Positions 47,690 through 58,028 of a DNA stretch of 64,000 nt are shown here, piece after piece. Each line of letters opens with the position of its first letter. Positions within the stretch are counted from its first letter, which is position 1. A program made the translations under genes and the position numbers. Below the pieces are notes generated by a model, which saw only the letters and a program-made list of their open reading frames with translations, was not told the DNA's origin and ran no database searches. The DNA lies in assembly GCF_020360975.1 (NCBI RefSeq), contig NW_025408670.1, forward strand, positions 2,418,001-2,482,000. The letters are read 5' to 3'. The stretch comes from Hirsutella rhossiliensis. Lineage: Eukaryota > Ascomycota > Sordariomycetes > Hypocreales > Ophiocordycipitaceae.

Positions 47690-49566
47690 ATGTCACTCCA
47701 GAGCACCATCTCGTATCCAGAAAACATATCGAAACCACTCTTTTTTGTTGCAACAGGTACTTGGATTGTATACCTATTTGTCAAGTTCACTTATAATCTC
47801 TTCTTTCACCCCTTGAGCCACATCCCCGGACCATGGCTTGCGCGTGCATCATACCTTCTGGAGTTCTACTACGATGTACTGAGATCTGGCCGCTACACCC
47901 AACGGATCAAGCAGATGCATGAGCAATATGGTATAATATCCTCCACAACCCTGCTCAGTTGACATTGACATACTGACACATGTACATGCCCTATTGTTCG
48001 CATTAATCCACACGAGGTCCACTGCAGCGATCGTCATTTCATCGATGACATTTACGCCCTAGGAAACAGAAAACGTGACAAGCCCCTGCACCAGGTGCTG
48101 GGCAGCGGAGTGTAAGGCCCCCTGATGAACTCCGAGTACGACAGGACGCTGATGTTGCTCCAACCCTCCAGTGCCGAACAAGCAACCTTTTCAACCGCGA
48201 ATCACGACCGTCACCGAATGCGACGCAATGCCCTGTCGAAATTCTTCTCTCGTGCTCAAGTCTCGCGACTGGAGCCGACAGTCAGAGACCATGCCGAACG
48301 TCTTTGCGACAAAATCTTAGTCTCCGGGAAAGGGGCGCCGTTCGACGTCACCACGGCATACAGTCTGTTTACTACAGATGTAATTTCTGGGTACTGCTTA
48401 GGCCAGAGCCTGGGTCTTGTAGCGCAGAAGGGCTGGGAGCCAAATTTTCGAGAACCGCTATATGCACAGCTGAGACTCATATACTGGTTCCGTTTTATCC
48501 CCTTTCTAAAACACCTGGGAGTTGCAATGGCAATGTACAAATCTTTTATTCAACGATATCATCCAATGCACCCCTAGGCTAACGAGGAGCAGGTTCACCA
48601 GGCGCCTCTCAGAAGACATGGAAACGTTATTCAACGCACTGATAGTAAGACCCGGCGACCATTTGTAGAGCCGTACCGAACCACACCTTGACAATTCATG
48701 TGCTACTAGGTCGATATGCCCAACTACGTCAAGAAAGCACGAACCGATGTCGACAAGGGCTTAGACGAAGGTACGACAGTGTTTGCCTCTCTGTTCAAGT
48801 CAGACCTGCCACCGAGCGAGAAGACTCTTCAGCGTATGACAGACGAAGGCTTTTCTCTCTTTGCGGCTGGTACAGAGACAGTCAGCTGGGCTTTGGCAGT
48901 CACCACATACCACCTTCTCACCAGGCCGGCGATGCTCGAAAGACTCACCGCTGAAGTGAGCCAAGTCGTTGACAGTTCCGGAGAGCTGCCGTCCTGGACT
49001 GGGCTAGAGAAGCTTCCGTATCTGGGTGCTGTCATTCACGAGGGTTTGCGACTCTCGTACGGTCTTGCGAGTCGAACGTCTCGCATTCCCACCGGGGAAG
49101 ATTTGTTCTATCGTGGCGAATGGACTCCTAAAGGCAGGCAGACATCGACCCACGTGGAGTATGTGATACCAAGAGGATTCGCAATCGGCATGTCCTCAGT
49201 GATCACGCATCATGACGAAAGCTCTTTCCCGGATTCGCACTCTTTCGTGCCGGAACGATGGTTGGATGAGACAAATCAGCACAGAAAAGAGCTCGATCGC
49301 TCCCTCCTTGCATTCTCGAAAGGAAGCCGGGGCTGTATTGGCATAAAGTAAGTCATGCCACGTTTTTTTCGATCACCTTGACTAAGACTGCTTCTAGCCT
49401 CGCCTATTGTGAGCTTTATCTGCTTCTCGCCATGTTGGTTGTCCGTGTTTTCCCGCACATGAAATTGCATGAGACTACCGAGGCAGACATTGCTTATGAC
49501 CACGACTTCTTCAATCCATTCCCAGTGGGGACAAGTAAGGGCGTAAGGGCAATTATCATTGACTGA
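47690..49566 (+). pseudogene. Cytochrome P450, broken (ψP450)
   Basis: Gene parts read: 47690-47930 (N-terminal anchor, then HPLSHIPGPW), about 47988-48644, 48710-49347 and 49398-49566. The last two introns are canonical. P450 hallmarks are present: EGLR in the K-helix (about 49038), FVPERW (about 49247) and the haem loop FSKGSRGCIGIN, split by the last intron. Four lesions are visible. The acceptor of intron 1 (47931-47987) reads AT in place of AG. An in-frame TAA lies at 48113-48115. The frame shifts near 48540-48577. The shifted frame then reaches TAG at 48576. It is flanked by intact genes, which argues against poor sequence quality. It was probably an oxygenase of this pathway, now lost. 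Confidence 0.8.
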
Positions 49567-50250
49567 GTGCCTCATGCGGCGACGAATAGATACTGTGGGC
49601 ATAGGAGGCCCTGTGTTCAGTGAGCGATGAGTTTCCATTGAGAGGACGGAGGCATGTCGTGTACGTTGGTCGCTGGGGGCATAGCCAGAAGTGCAGAACA
49701 GCTAAAGGGAACAAACTAAGCTTGAGTATTGCCTCTCCTGTTTTTCACTCGACTAAAAGCTTCATATAACATCTCAAGATCGATGATCTTCCTGGTATTC
49801 ATGGTACTTAACGTCAGGGGAGTGCCGCGAAGCGTCTTCTCTAAGAGCCTCCAACGGTGCACGGGGATATGATAGCCTGAGTACCTCACCATCGAAGACC
49901 GCAAATCCTAGTTTGCCAGCTGAAGCTCTAAAGCCATACGTCTAATCAAGCTTCCGGCCGCTGCGTTCGGCGTTCCTTTGGGCGTCGCGTTGCACTGATG
50001 AGCCTCTTCTTTCCCCCTTTCACCCTTTAGCATGATACACAGATTCCTCGATTGAGTGAGACGCTACTTCTCGGAGTTGCTAAGCTTTCGGCCTTCAATC
50101 TTGCAAGCCCTGAGGACTTCTCCTGTGCCCTCATCTTCTACAGTCTACGCCGTGGCATGGACACTCGGCAAGACTTCTGTGAGCCCCTGTAGCAGCACAC
50201 CATTACACATACTTAATTCTATTGTAGTAAACTGTCTATAGTTGTCCGAC
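49567..50250. other. Intergenic, between convergent gene ends
   Basis: Lies between the 3' end of the broken P450 and the 3' end of the FAD oxidoreductase. CGGCCG occurs at 49955 but without the T...A flanks. No gene or RNA seen. Confidence 0.5.
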
Positions 50251-51860
50251 CTAATGTTTCGATCGCTCGTCTCCCCCAACGATAGGGTTGAAATAGCGGA
50301 AGCGGTTGAAAGAGTCGTAACTGCCCTTAAGGTCACGGAGCCTCTCCAAGCGCCATCTTTCGTGGCCGTAGATGCTTTCGACAGGCTCGAAGCCGTTGGC
50401 ATAATTGACATAAGCATTAATTGACCGCCCTGGTTGACCATTGTTCCATTGGTCCCTGACCTCTGTGGCCCATTTCTGGGCGGCCTGTTCTAAGCTTGAG
50501 TCGCCCGGAGGGATGATGATCTGAACGAGGTTGAGGTGGTGGTCAGCACGGAAAGGATAGGCCGAGTTATCAGGGTCCTGGGCTGTGACAGCCTCGGTCG
50601 AGTAGCCTTCGTGAAGAATGGAACCTCCTGCAGCGAGCCTGGGATTGCTGGCGACGCGGTCCTGGAAACCTTGATAGATCTGGTGCTCGGCCGTTACATT
50701 ATACACTTGCAGGCCTGCCGTGGCTGTGATTCGGACGGAATCGCGCTGACAGATAAAGGCATTCTCGTCGGTCTCCTGGGCCACGGAGATCTGCGGGTAG
50801 GGAACATCGCCAGATTCATCGTAAACAGCCTCGATGGCGTTGAACGGAGCCAAGTGCTGCTCGGCTTCTTCGGCGGATCCACGGTAGGCAAAAGTCCAGA
50901 AGATGACGGGCTCTTCCTCAGTTATGGTGTTGTTCATTAGGAAATTCCCAAAGTTGGTCGTCATATTAACGGGAGTAGTGCCGTTGCCGTGGAAGGCATT
51001 GAGAGCATTGAACAGGTCTTCGAGCTTGTCTCCACGCCAAATATAGTTGTGATAGTGCCAAGAGTCTGGGCCTCGGGGGTAGATGACCATCTCGAAACTC
51101 GTAACAATACCAAAGTTGTGACCTGCACCCTTCATCGCCCAAAAAAGGTCGCCATGACTGGTTTTGTTGACGCGAATGGCAGTGCCGTTGGCCAGAACAA
51201 CATTGAGCTGGCGCAAATTGTCACTTCCCATGCCGTAAAGACCTTCGTGACGTCCATGGCCACCCCCAAGTATGGCGCCCATCAGACCGACGCAATCGCA
51301 GGAGCCGGTGGTGGTGACGTAGCCTTGATCCCAAAGGTAACGTGTGGTTGGACCGCCGTGGACGCCGCCCTGAAACCAGGCAGTTTCGCCGCTGGGTTGG
51401 ATGGTGATATTCCGGAGATTCCCCATGTTGATCTGAATGCCGTTGAACTGTCCAAGACTATGGGTGGAGCCATGGCCACCGTTATGGGCTAGGAACTCGA
51501 TGCTGTTCTCATTGCAATATTCAACCTGGATTCAGTGTCAGCCAGCAAAACAAGGACAACAATACGCATGGCACATACAATAGTTGAAACATCGCATTCC
51601 TCTCCAGGCTGGACGACAACTTGAATTTGAGGCCTGGCAAAATTGTTCCACCTTGCAGTGGCATTTTGGTAGCGGTTGTCATCCGGTCCAAAAATAGCAG
51701 TGGTGTCAGAAACCAGGCTACCGAGCTCCCGCTGGACCTGGGCCGCGTCCAATCCGACTGGGGTAGTCGGGGGTGGGTAAAAGTATCCGGGAATGCGTGC
51801 ACCGGCCGCCAAGGTCTGGAGTATGGCGAGGCCGTACACAAGCGAGCCAGGACCCTTCAT
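50251..51860 (-). CDS. Secreted BBE-like FAD-dependent oxidoreductase
   Basis: Complement of 50251-51525 joined to 51579-51860, 518 residues. The 53-bp intron has donor GTATGT and acceptor ATCCAG, phase 0. A signal peptide is likely (about 20 residues, hydrophobic, ending near AAGARIPG). The FAD_binding_4 domain follows with NGGHGSTHS, which should hold the His for covalent FAD, and GSCDCVGLMGAILGGGHG, whose Cys is in place for a second FAD link. The BBE C-terminal segment ends LKGSYDSFNRFRYFNPI, the family's usual end. Such enzymes oxidise alcohols or C-H bonds with O2. In solanapyrone synthesis the relative Sol5 oxidises an alcohol to an aldehyde and directs a Diels-Alder cyclisation. It shares a divergent promoter with the SDR, carrying three CGGCCGA sites. 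Equating it with Sol5 is inference from cluster content. Confidence 0.88.
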
Positions 51861-52612
51861 TCCAAAGGCTGAGGGATGAACTTGGCAGGGACGTCAGAAA
51901 AACGTGCAGAGATGCAATGCAGGGTCACCGCGCAAATTGGGACGAAACTAATAAGCGACGAACTCATACTCCTATATCATATTTATAACTTTTCCAGGTT
52001 TAAGGGACCTAGTTATTCTATGAATGTACATCTCTCCTGAGGCTGAGTTGCTGTAAGACGGGATCATGTGTGGTGAGATGTATTCATGTTATGATGTCGG
52101 AAGGGGCTTAGACGGTCGGGGGTTTCAATATTTCATGGCTCTTCCTCCCGATATGGGCCTTTTGGTCTTGTAGCACAATCACAATGGTCAAGCCACTGCG
52201 CCATGTCATAAGGATTCATCAGGACTCGAACTGAGATCTAAGCTGGCGATACGCGGCCGAAAGGCGGCCGAAAAAGCGGCCGAATGGGCATGGTTGGCTG
52301 AGATCCCATCTCATCTCAGCTCCCGCTGTGATGGGATGGGGTGGATCATGAACCCTGGGCGTGACTGGGCGTGGGGGCCTACTCCGTGCCGCCCCGTTCT
52401 ACCTACCAACGTACGATGGCATCGATTCCGCCGTTCGATCGGCGAGCTTACCCTTCAAGTCCCCGAGATCACCCCCTCTATATTGCCATCGTCTTCAAAG
52501 ATGAGATGGACGGTTTGACTGTGTCCTCAGCAAACTGATTTTCTGACTTCCTTTTTCCGAGTTCTATTTCTCAATCATCAACACCCCACTCGTACCTTTC
52601 ACCGTGGAAGCA
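51861..52612. promoter_or_regulatory. Divergent promoter FAD oxidoreductase / SDR
   Basis: About 750 bp, non-coding. Three direct repeats of GCGGCCGAA (CGGCCGA at 52254, 52265 and 52277) spaced 11-12 bp, roughly one helical turn, lie 395-425 bp from the oxidoreductase start and 330-360 bp from the SDR start. Confidence 0.6.
52253..52284. promoter_or_regulatory. Triple GCGGCCGAA operator candidate
   Basis: Three copies of GCGGCCGAA, 11 and 12 bp apart. This is a one-base variant of the TCGGCCGA sites elsewhere in the cluster. Helical phasing would place bound dimers on one DNA face. Confidence 0.55.
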
Positions 52613-53494
52613 ATGTCGGCTAGAATCAACACCATTTTGATTCTGGGTGCTGCTGCTGGTATCGGTCAGGCTATGGCCCGCCGATTCCACAACATGGGCA
52701 AGAAAGTCATTGCTACCGGCCACGAGAAAAATCGAGAGGAACTAGCCTTGATGGCCCGGGAGCTGCCAGGCCTCGAATTCCGCGTGGTACGCATTGTCGA
52801 TGGACGATCACACCGTTCAGCTGCTAACTGTCCGACTACACACCAGTGGGATTTGACAGATCTTGACAGGTTGCAAAGCGAAGCCAAGAATATCTTAGCC
52901 GACTTCCCCAAGCTCGATACTGTCTTCATCAACGCCGGTATCCAAAACCACTACATGATGTTCCAGGAGCCTCCCAAAAACGAGGAAGTTATCCGGGAGT
53001 TGACAACCAATCTCACAGCACCAATCTTGGTCGCTCACTCCTTTGCCTCGCACCTTTTCGCCCTGGCACAATCGGGCATCAAGACCAACATGTTACTCAC
53101 CAGTTCCTCTTTGGCATACTTTCCCGTGGCTTTCTATCCGACGTACTGCCCTTCCAAAGCTGGTGTCGCCGCCTTCACCAAGATTATGCGAATGCAGTTG
53201 GATTACACTGGCTGCAAAGACATGAATGTGGTCGAGGTCGTACCACCATATGTCGACACCGGGCTGAACGCTGCACATCGAGACCGGACAGATGCACTGC
53301 AGGGGGGGCAGGATAAATCTGTCCAGCCTATGCCGCTCGACGAGTACATCGACAAGTTTTTTGCAGCTCTGGAGCAAACACAAGCGGATGGCTCTCTCAA
53401 AAACGAGATTGGCGTCGGCTTTGGCGCCCAAGGTGTCGAGATTTGGCACGACGGGTTCCGGAGGTTGCTCAATGGATCAGGTATGACGGATTGA
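52613..53494 (+). CDS. Short-chain dehydrogenase/reductase
   Basis: Exons 52613-52786 and 52847-53494, 273 residues. A 60-bp intron (donor GTACGC, branch GCTAAC, acceptor CACCAG) has a length divisible by three and no stop, so it can be misread as 20 extra residues; removing it restores the SDR β-strand into WDLTDLDRL. The Rossmann motif is GAAAGIG (residues about 12-18), with NAG at about 87-89. The catalytic Ser is in LTSSS (about 143-147), with Tyr158 and Lys162 (YCPSK). Classical SDRs of this length reduce ketones or aldehydes, or oxidise alcohols, with NAD(P)H. In a solanapyrone-like scheme it would act on the aldehyde/alcohol level like Sol3. The start is ATG 52613 with A at -3 (AGCAATG). 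Confidence 0.88.
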   Translation: MSARINTILILGAAAGIGQAMARRFHNMGKKVIATGHEKNREELALMARELPGLEFRVVRIVDGRSHRSAANCPTTHQWDLTDLDRLQSEAKNILADFPKLDTVFINAGIQNHYMMFQEPPKNEEVIRELTTNLTAPILVAHSFASHLFALAQSGIKTNMLLTSSSLAYFPVAFYPTYCPSKAGVAAFTKIMRMQLDYTGCKDMNVVEVVPPYVDTGLNAAHRDRTDALQGGQDKSVQPMPLDEYIDKFFAALEQTQADGSLKNEIGVGFGAQGVEIWHDGFRRLLNGSGMTD

Positions 53495-53788
53495 CGGCAT
53501 TGCTATGTGAGGTTCGGATTATTTCGACTGCTGTATTTCACTTACTACTATATCTGGGAGAGAATATGAGAATTTGAGAAGTATTCGGCGGAAACTTTTA
53601 AAAATTGTCACGATACAAGTTCAAGGTCTGATCATCTGATATACCCGTGAGCTCGCATGAAACAAGTCAATCTTGAATGCCTCGCATTTTCCAGATTGGA
53701 GAGTATGCTCTATCCTACCCATAAGACCTACACACAGTTCCAAAAAATGCCCTAAATGGATTAAACGTGGTCCAAAACAAACAAGATA
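53495..53788. other. Intergenic, convergent 3' ends
   Basis: 294 bp between the SDR and the P450 that converge on it. AT-rich, probably 3' UTRs. Nothing else seen. Confidence 0.5.
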
Positions 53789-55590
53789 CTACATCTTGCT
53801 GAGCCTCACGTAGCACTGCTGCGGGACACGCGCAATCCCCTCGAGCCCAGCGTAGGCTGAGAGCGCCGGCGGCGTCTTCTCAAGCCGGAAATTCCAAACG
53901 AGCATCGCCATGGCTGTCCTCATTTCCATATACGCCAGCCTCCGTCCCCAGCAAGTGCGCGGTCCTGCGCCAAAGACCAGCTGTGGCCCTGCCCCTCCGT
54001 CAAAATCAACGTCGTCTGCCAACAGACCCTCGCCATCGTTCTTGCGCACGAGCCAGCGGTCGGGATCAAAGCGTGTCAAGTCCTGCGTCTCGTTCCATGT
54101 GGCGTTGAGTTTGGCCGAGCGCGAAGTCTCGCTTCGCTTCGATTCATCAATAGGGAAGGATGGCGACAAGAAGCCCGGGCCGTTGGACATGAAGAAAACT
54201 TGGGTGCCTTTTTGGATTGGGCATCCCAGTATCGTGGTATCGCACAACGCTTCGCGGGTGACCGGGACGGCATTTATGCGCAGCATCTCTTCGATTACCG
54301 CGTCCAAGTAAGGGAGTTTTGCGTGGCGGATCTCCTCGAAAGTGAAGAGACGCTTCTCTGCTTTGGCCGTCGACAATGTCTGATGTAAGACCGAACGTAG
54401 CTTGTTTTGAACTTGGGGAATGTCGGTAAGGTACTTGGTCAACCACATCATGGCTCCGCTCGTTGTGTGGTGGCCCCCGACAATGTTGCCAAACATCTAT
54501 GACTGCTGTCAGATCATGATGCTCACGTTGTCGCTAAGGGGGCACTTACCTCATCCCGGAAGACTTTGCTCTCAAAGTCGGGGCCCCGGCCTTCTTTCTC
54601 TGCACGAGCCGCTCCTCGCATCAGCATGTGTTCAACGCCCGTCTCGACATGTCCAGAGCGGTAGTTCTTTACACCGATGGCAACCTGTTCCTTCATGACA
54701 CGCTCCTTCTCGTCGAAAATTCTCTTATACCATGACTGCCTTGACCACCACCAGGTTTGCAGCTTCGGCAAGATGGCATTGATGGTCTTTTCCACAATTT
54801 CGGGAGCCTCGTAGACGGAGTTGAGGAATTCGACTAGGGGAACTGTCGGAAAGTTGACTGGCTGATCCAAGGCATCGAGTTTCGCATCCATGGCCCCCAG
54901 CTTGCTGAGGAGATCTACTTGGGGACCCAGTGCCGTATGAACCCAGTTCTTGCCAAAAGCAAACGCAAGCATAACGTCGAGAGAGGTATACTCAAAATCC
55001 TTTTTGACGCTAAATGGCCGCCCGTGTGCGACTTTCATCTTCAGCTCAAACAGCTTCATTAGCTTGAGCCCCTTGTTGTAAACCGCGGGTCCCACATTCT
55101 TGTGCAGAAAGCTGGTGGTCATGAGATCCTGAATGAGTTGGCGATTCGACTTGAACTTGTCCCCCGTAAGGTAAATGCCATGGAAAGAACCCATGCACGC
55201 CATGCCATCGGAGAGAAAGGATGACTTGTCGAACTCTCTGCGGCGCATCAGTATATCCCTGGACTCACGGAAATCGGCAAGGAGGATCCAGGGCTTGGAG
55301 AAGGGGCGAATGAAGACCTGGCAGATTGGTGAATTCATCTTCTGGACCTGCTTAGCGCACCAAACGCGGAATTCGCCCGTCACGCCGACTTCTCTGATCA
55401 TGGCAGGGGCGTCGCCGAGAAGCGACTGTATCGCCTCCGGGTTGCATGCAATGCCTGGAACGGGTTTGGGCAGAAGCCATTGGTACAAGCCGTATGAGAC
55501 GAAGGCAACCGTGACCAAGGCGGCAAGAAAGCGACGTATGGTTGACTCCTCGTCAGACGCTGAGATGACTTGGTAGAAGGATATGGACAT
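53789..55590 (-). CDS. Cytochrome P450 monooxygenase
   Basis: Complement of 53789-54496 joined to 54550-55590, 582 residues; the 53-bp intron has donor GTAAGT and acceptor CATAG, phase 0. An N-terminal membrane anchor (about residues 20-40) precedes a Pro-containing hinge (PKPVPG). The I-helix region is VGGHHTTSG (about 352-362) in place of the usual AGxDTT. K-helix ExxR is EMLR (417-420), followed by FDPDRW (about 490) and the haem loop FGAGPRTCWG with Cys529 as iron ligand. No lesion was seen. It would be ER-anchored and hydroxylate or otherwise oxidise the polyketide, matching the role of Sol6 in a solanapyrone-like route. It is somewhat longer than the typical 500-530 residues. Its promoter carries TCGGCCGA and ACGGCCGT. 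Confidence 0.9.
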
Positions 55591-56029
55591 GCTGCCTTGC
55601 TAGCACCCCTGGTGTTGGAAGGCAAGGCTTGGCAGCCTCATTTACTATAAACAGCAGGATACTGCACACCCGCCGTTCAAACGTCTCGAATTTGGAAAGG
55701 GGATGGCAACTAAAATAAGCAAGCAAGTTGTCTTCAGGTGGATGTCTCACAATTGTTATGCAGGAAAAGTCCAGAAAGGGAACAGCCGACCACACGGCCG
55801 TCAGGGATACTGTATTGGCGGGGCGTCATCGGCCGACGCATCTAAGCGGCTTGAAGTCCATTGCTTACCCACAGAGCCGACAATGAAGCTTACTGCCTAA
55901 CCCCCATTTTGACCCCTGTCCAAAGGTCTCCAAAGGCGATGAAGCTGTATTGAATGTGTAGCATCACAAACTGAGAACAAGCAAACGTTTTCTCGCAATT
56001 TGATTGCCTATCTAGGCCACAATGTATGC
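55591..56029. promoter_or_regulatory. P450 promoter / O-methyltransferase 3' flank
   Basis: 439 bp, non-coding. TCGGCCGA at 55829-55836 and the palindrome ACGGCCGT at 55794-55801 lie 200-245 bp upstream of the P450 start. Confidence 0.55.
55829..55836. promoter_or_regulatory. Candidate operator TCGGCCGA (P450)
   Basis: Exact 8-bp palindrome with a companion ACGGCCGT 28 bp toward the gene. Same word as upstream of the other cluster genes. Confidence 0.5.
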
Positions 56030-57376
56030 TCAAGGCCTCTTCAGATAAACCTCAAGCAGACCCAACGGCCCGTTGTCAAAGACATTGCGAATCTCATACC
56101 TAGGATCCGCCTCCTTCAACAGTGTCTCGAACTCAGCCTTGGTGCGTTGCTTGGCACCACAATTCACCAACATGACCATGTCGACCTGGCGCACGACACG
56201 CTCCTGATGACGAGGCCAGCTACCTGGCCCCGGAATTATAATATCATTGATGAGAAGTGGAGTATCTGGGCTGGAGTTTTCGAGTCCAGGAACGAACGAC
56301 TTGAAAATGGTGACCACATCTTCATCAGCCCAGTTGTGTGTACATTGGCGGATGAGGAAAGCAGCAGCGCCTTTAATCGGCTGTGGCTCGAAGAAGCTGT
56401 GTCGAACATATGTCACTCGACCGCCCAGGTCATCGGCAAGTGAGTCTCGACCCTCGGCAAGCATGTCGGCATTGGAGTCTTGCACCACAAAATTCAAGTC
56501 GGGATAAAGCTGTGTTTGACCACGTCAGAGACGGCAGGCGGTATCGTCAGTTCGGAGCAGACTTACTTGAGCCAAAGTCTTGGAAATATGGCCGTTACCC
56601 CCTCCGCAATCAACGACCGTGCCCTTGATAGCAGACCAGTCGAAGCCATCTTTGAGCAGATAGTCGAGATGGCGATCCATCTTTCTCAATCCAGCCATGG
56701 CTTTCGCGAACCGGCGCGCCTTCTCCGGGTTATTCTTGTAGAACTCAAAGATGCCAACACCATGTCGAGTGACGAACGGGTTCAGATTCTGGTGTGCCTC
56801 GTAGGGATTTGCCTTGAGACTGACGTTGCAATCGGCAGCCGCTTTCAACATTTCATCGAGGGAGTAGTGGACAACGGATCGAAGCTCCTCATCTTGCTGC
56901 ATGGCGAGAGAGGTGGAGCTGTGAGAGATGACCCTTGGCTCCAATTCTTCGAAGATACGATAAGTTATGAGCTGTCGAACGACGCGGCCGGTACGATCTA
57001 CGTCTAAACCAGCCTTTTCGGCCAAATCTTCGAGTTGAATGCCTTTATGGGCCGGTACCAATTGGAAAAATTCAAAGTCAAGTGCAACTTGGAGAGCACC
57101 CAGGTCGTAGCCGGTGCAGCAGAAAGCTCTCAACCACTTTCTTGGGCCGTCGATGAGACGTGAAAGATCTTCCAAACAAGTCTTTAAGGAGCCGTGAAGG
57201 CGGCGATATTCCGGCGTGTCAGGGGGATCTCGGGAATCAAGCGCAAAAGTCGGCGCGACGAGGTTGTTGGCTTGAAAGTATCTGGTCATATCTTGGGTAA
57301 GCTCGACGATGTTCTGAGCCAGGCCTAGAATTGATGGGGATTGGCTCTGGACAGCGGAGTTCGATTTGCTAGACAT
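56030..57376 (-). CDS. O-methyltransferase, SAM-dependent
   Basis: Complement of 56030-56509 joined to 56567-57376, 429 residues; the 57-bp intron has donor GTAAGT and acceptor ACACAG, phase 0. An N-terminal winged-helix dimerisation region covers about residues 60-170. The SAM-binding loop is VVDCGGGNGH (about 254-263). The catalytic His is His328 in CTHNWADE, as in plant-type and fungal class-II O-methyltransferases (Methyltransf_2). Length and motifs are normal. Expected to methylate an enolic or phenolic hydroxyl; next to an HR-PKS, the 4-hydroxyl of a 2-pyrone is a good candidate, as for Sol2. It shares a divergent promoter, with two TCGGCCGA sites, with the PKS, which fits co-regulation and an early pathway step. 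Substrate is inferred. Confidence 0.9.
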
Positions 57377-58028
57377 TGTGGATGACAGTTGAGATGACTC
57401 TTTCGGTAACGTGTGACGTGTAGGGAGCTGCTACGTGCGATGGTTGCTCGGGGGAATGACGAGGACCGAGGATTCTTGCGGCAATATTGTGAGATAGTAG
57501 CAGTAGTATTACATGTCCTTCGCCTGTGGGCATGCAAGAACACCGTAGCTTTTAACTGCAGGGCACACCGCAAGATTGGCCCTGGACAGAAGCCCATAAT
57601 CCAACGCCGTGCTGCCCTCCCTTCTGCTCTTGTACACCAAGCTACTTCTTGTCGTGGCCGCGTCTGGCCCGGACATGCCGCTCTGAGATGACCTGTAAGA
57701 CATGCCTCGGCCTTTTCCTAATCGAATCGGAGCTGTAATGCTGACCCGGGTTCCTCAAGTTAGTTGGCTTGACCTCGGGCATATCATCATGTCGGCCGAT
57801 GGGGTCGGCTTTGACTCCGTAGTTGTCGGCCGAGGAAACACACCAATCGCTGATGCAGATGCATATGCAAGAAGATCTTAGCACGGAGCAATACCTTGCA
57901 GAGACGTGGGATGGGTATAATGGCCTTGGCTGCCATCTATGGATGTATCAAGAGCGTTATGTGTGGGGAACTGACTCTCAACACGACTGTGCAACATTTG
58001 ACCACCTGTAATTCAGTTCGAACTCACC
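57377..58028. promoter_or_regulatory. Divergent promoter O-methyltransferase / PKS
   Basis: 652 bp, non-coding, with two exact TCGGCCGA sites (57792-57799 and 57826-57833) 34 bp apart, about 200-240 bp upstream of the PKS start and 415-460 bp upstream of the methyltransferase start. Confidence 0.6.
57792..57833. promoter_or_regulatory. Paired TCGGCCGA operators (PKS/OMT)
   Basis: Two identical 8-bp palindromes with centres 34 bp apart (about three helical turns). The only place in the cluster with two exact copies, in front of its core enzyme. Confidence 0.6.
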
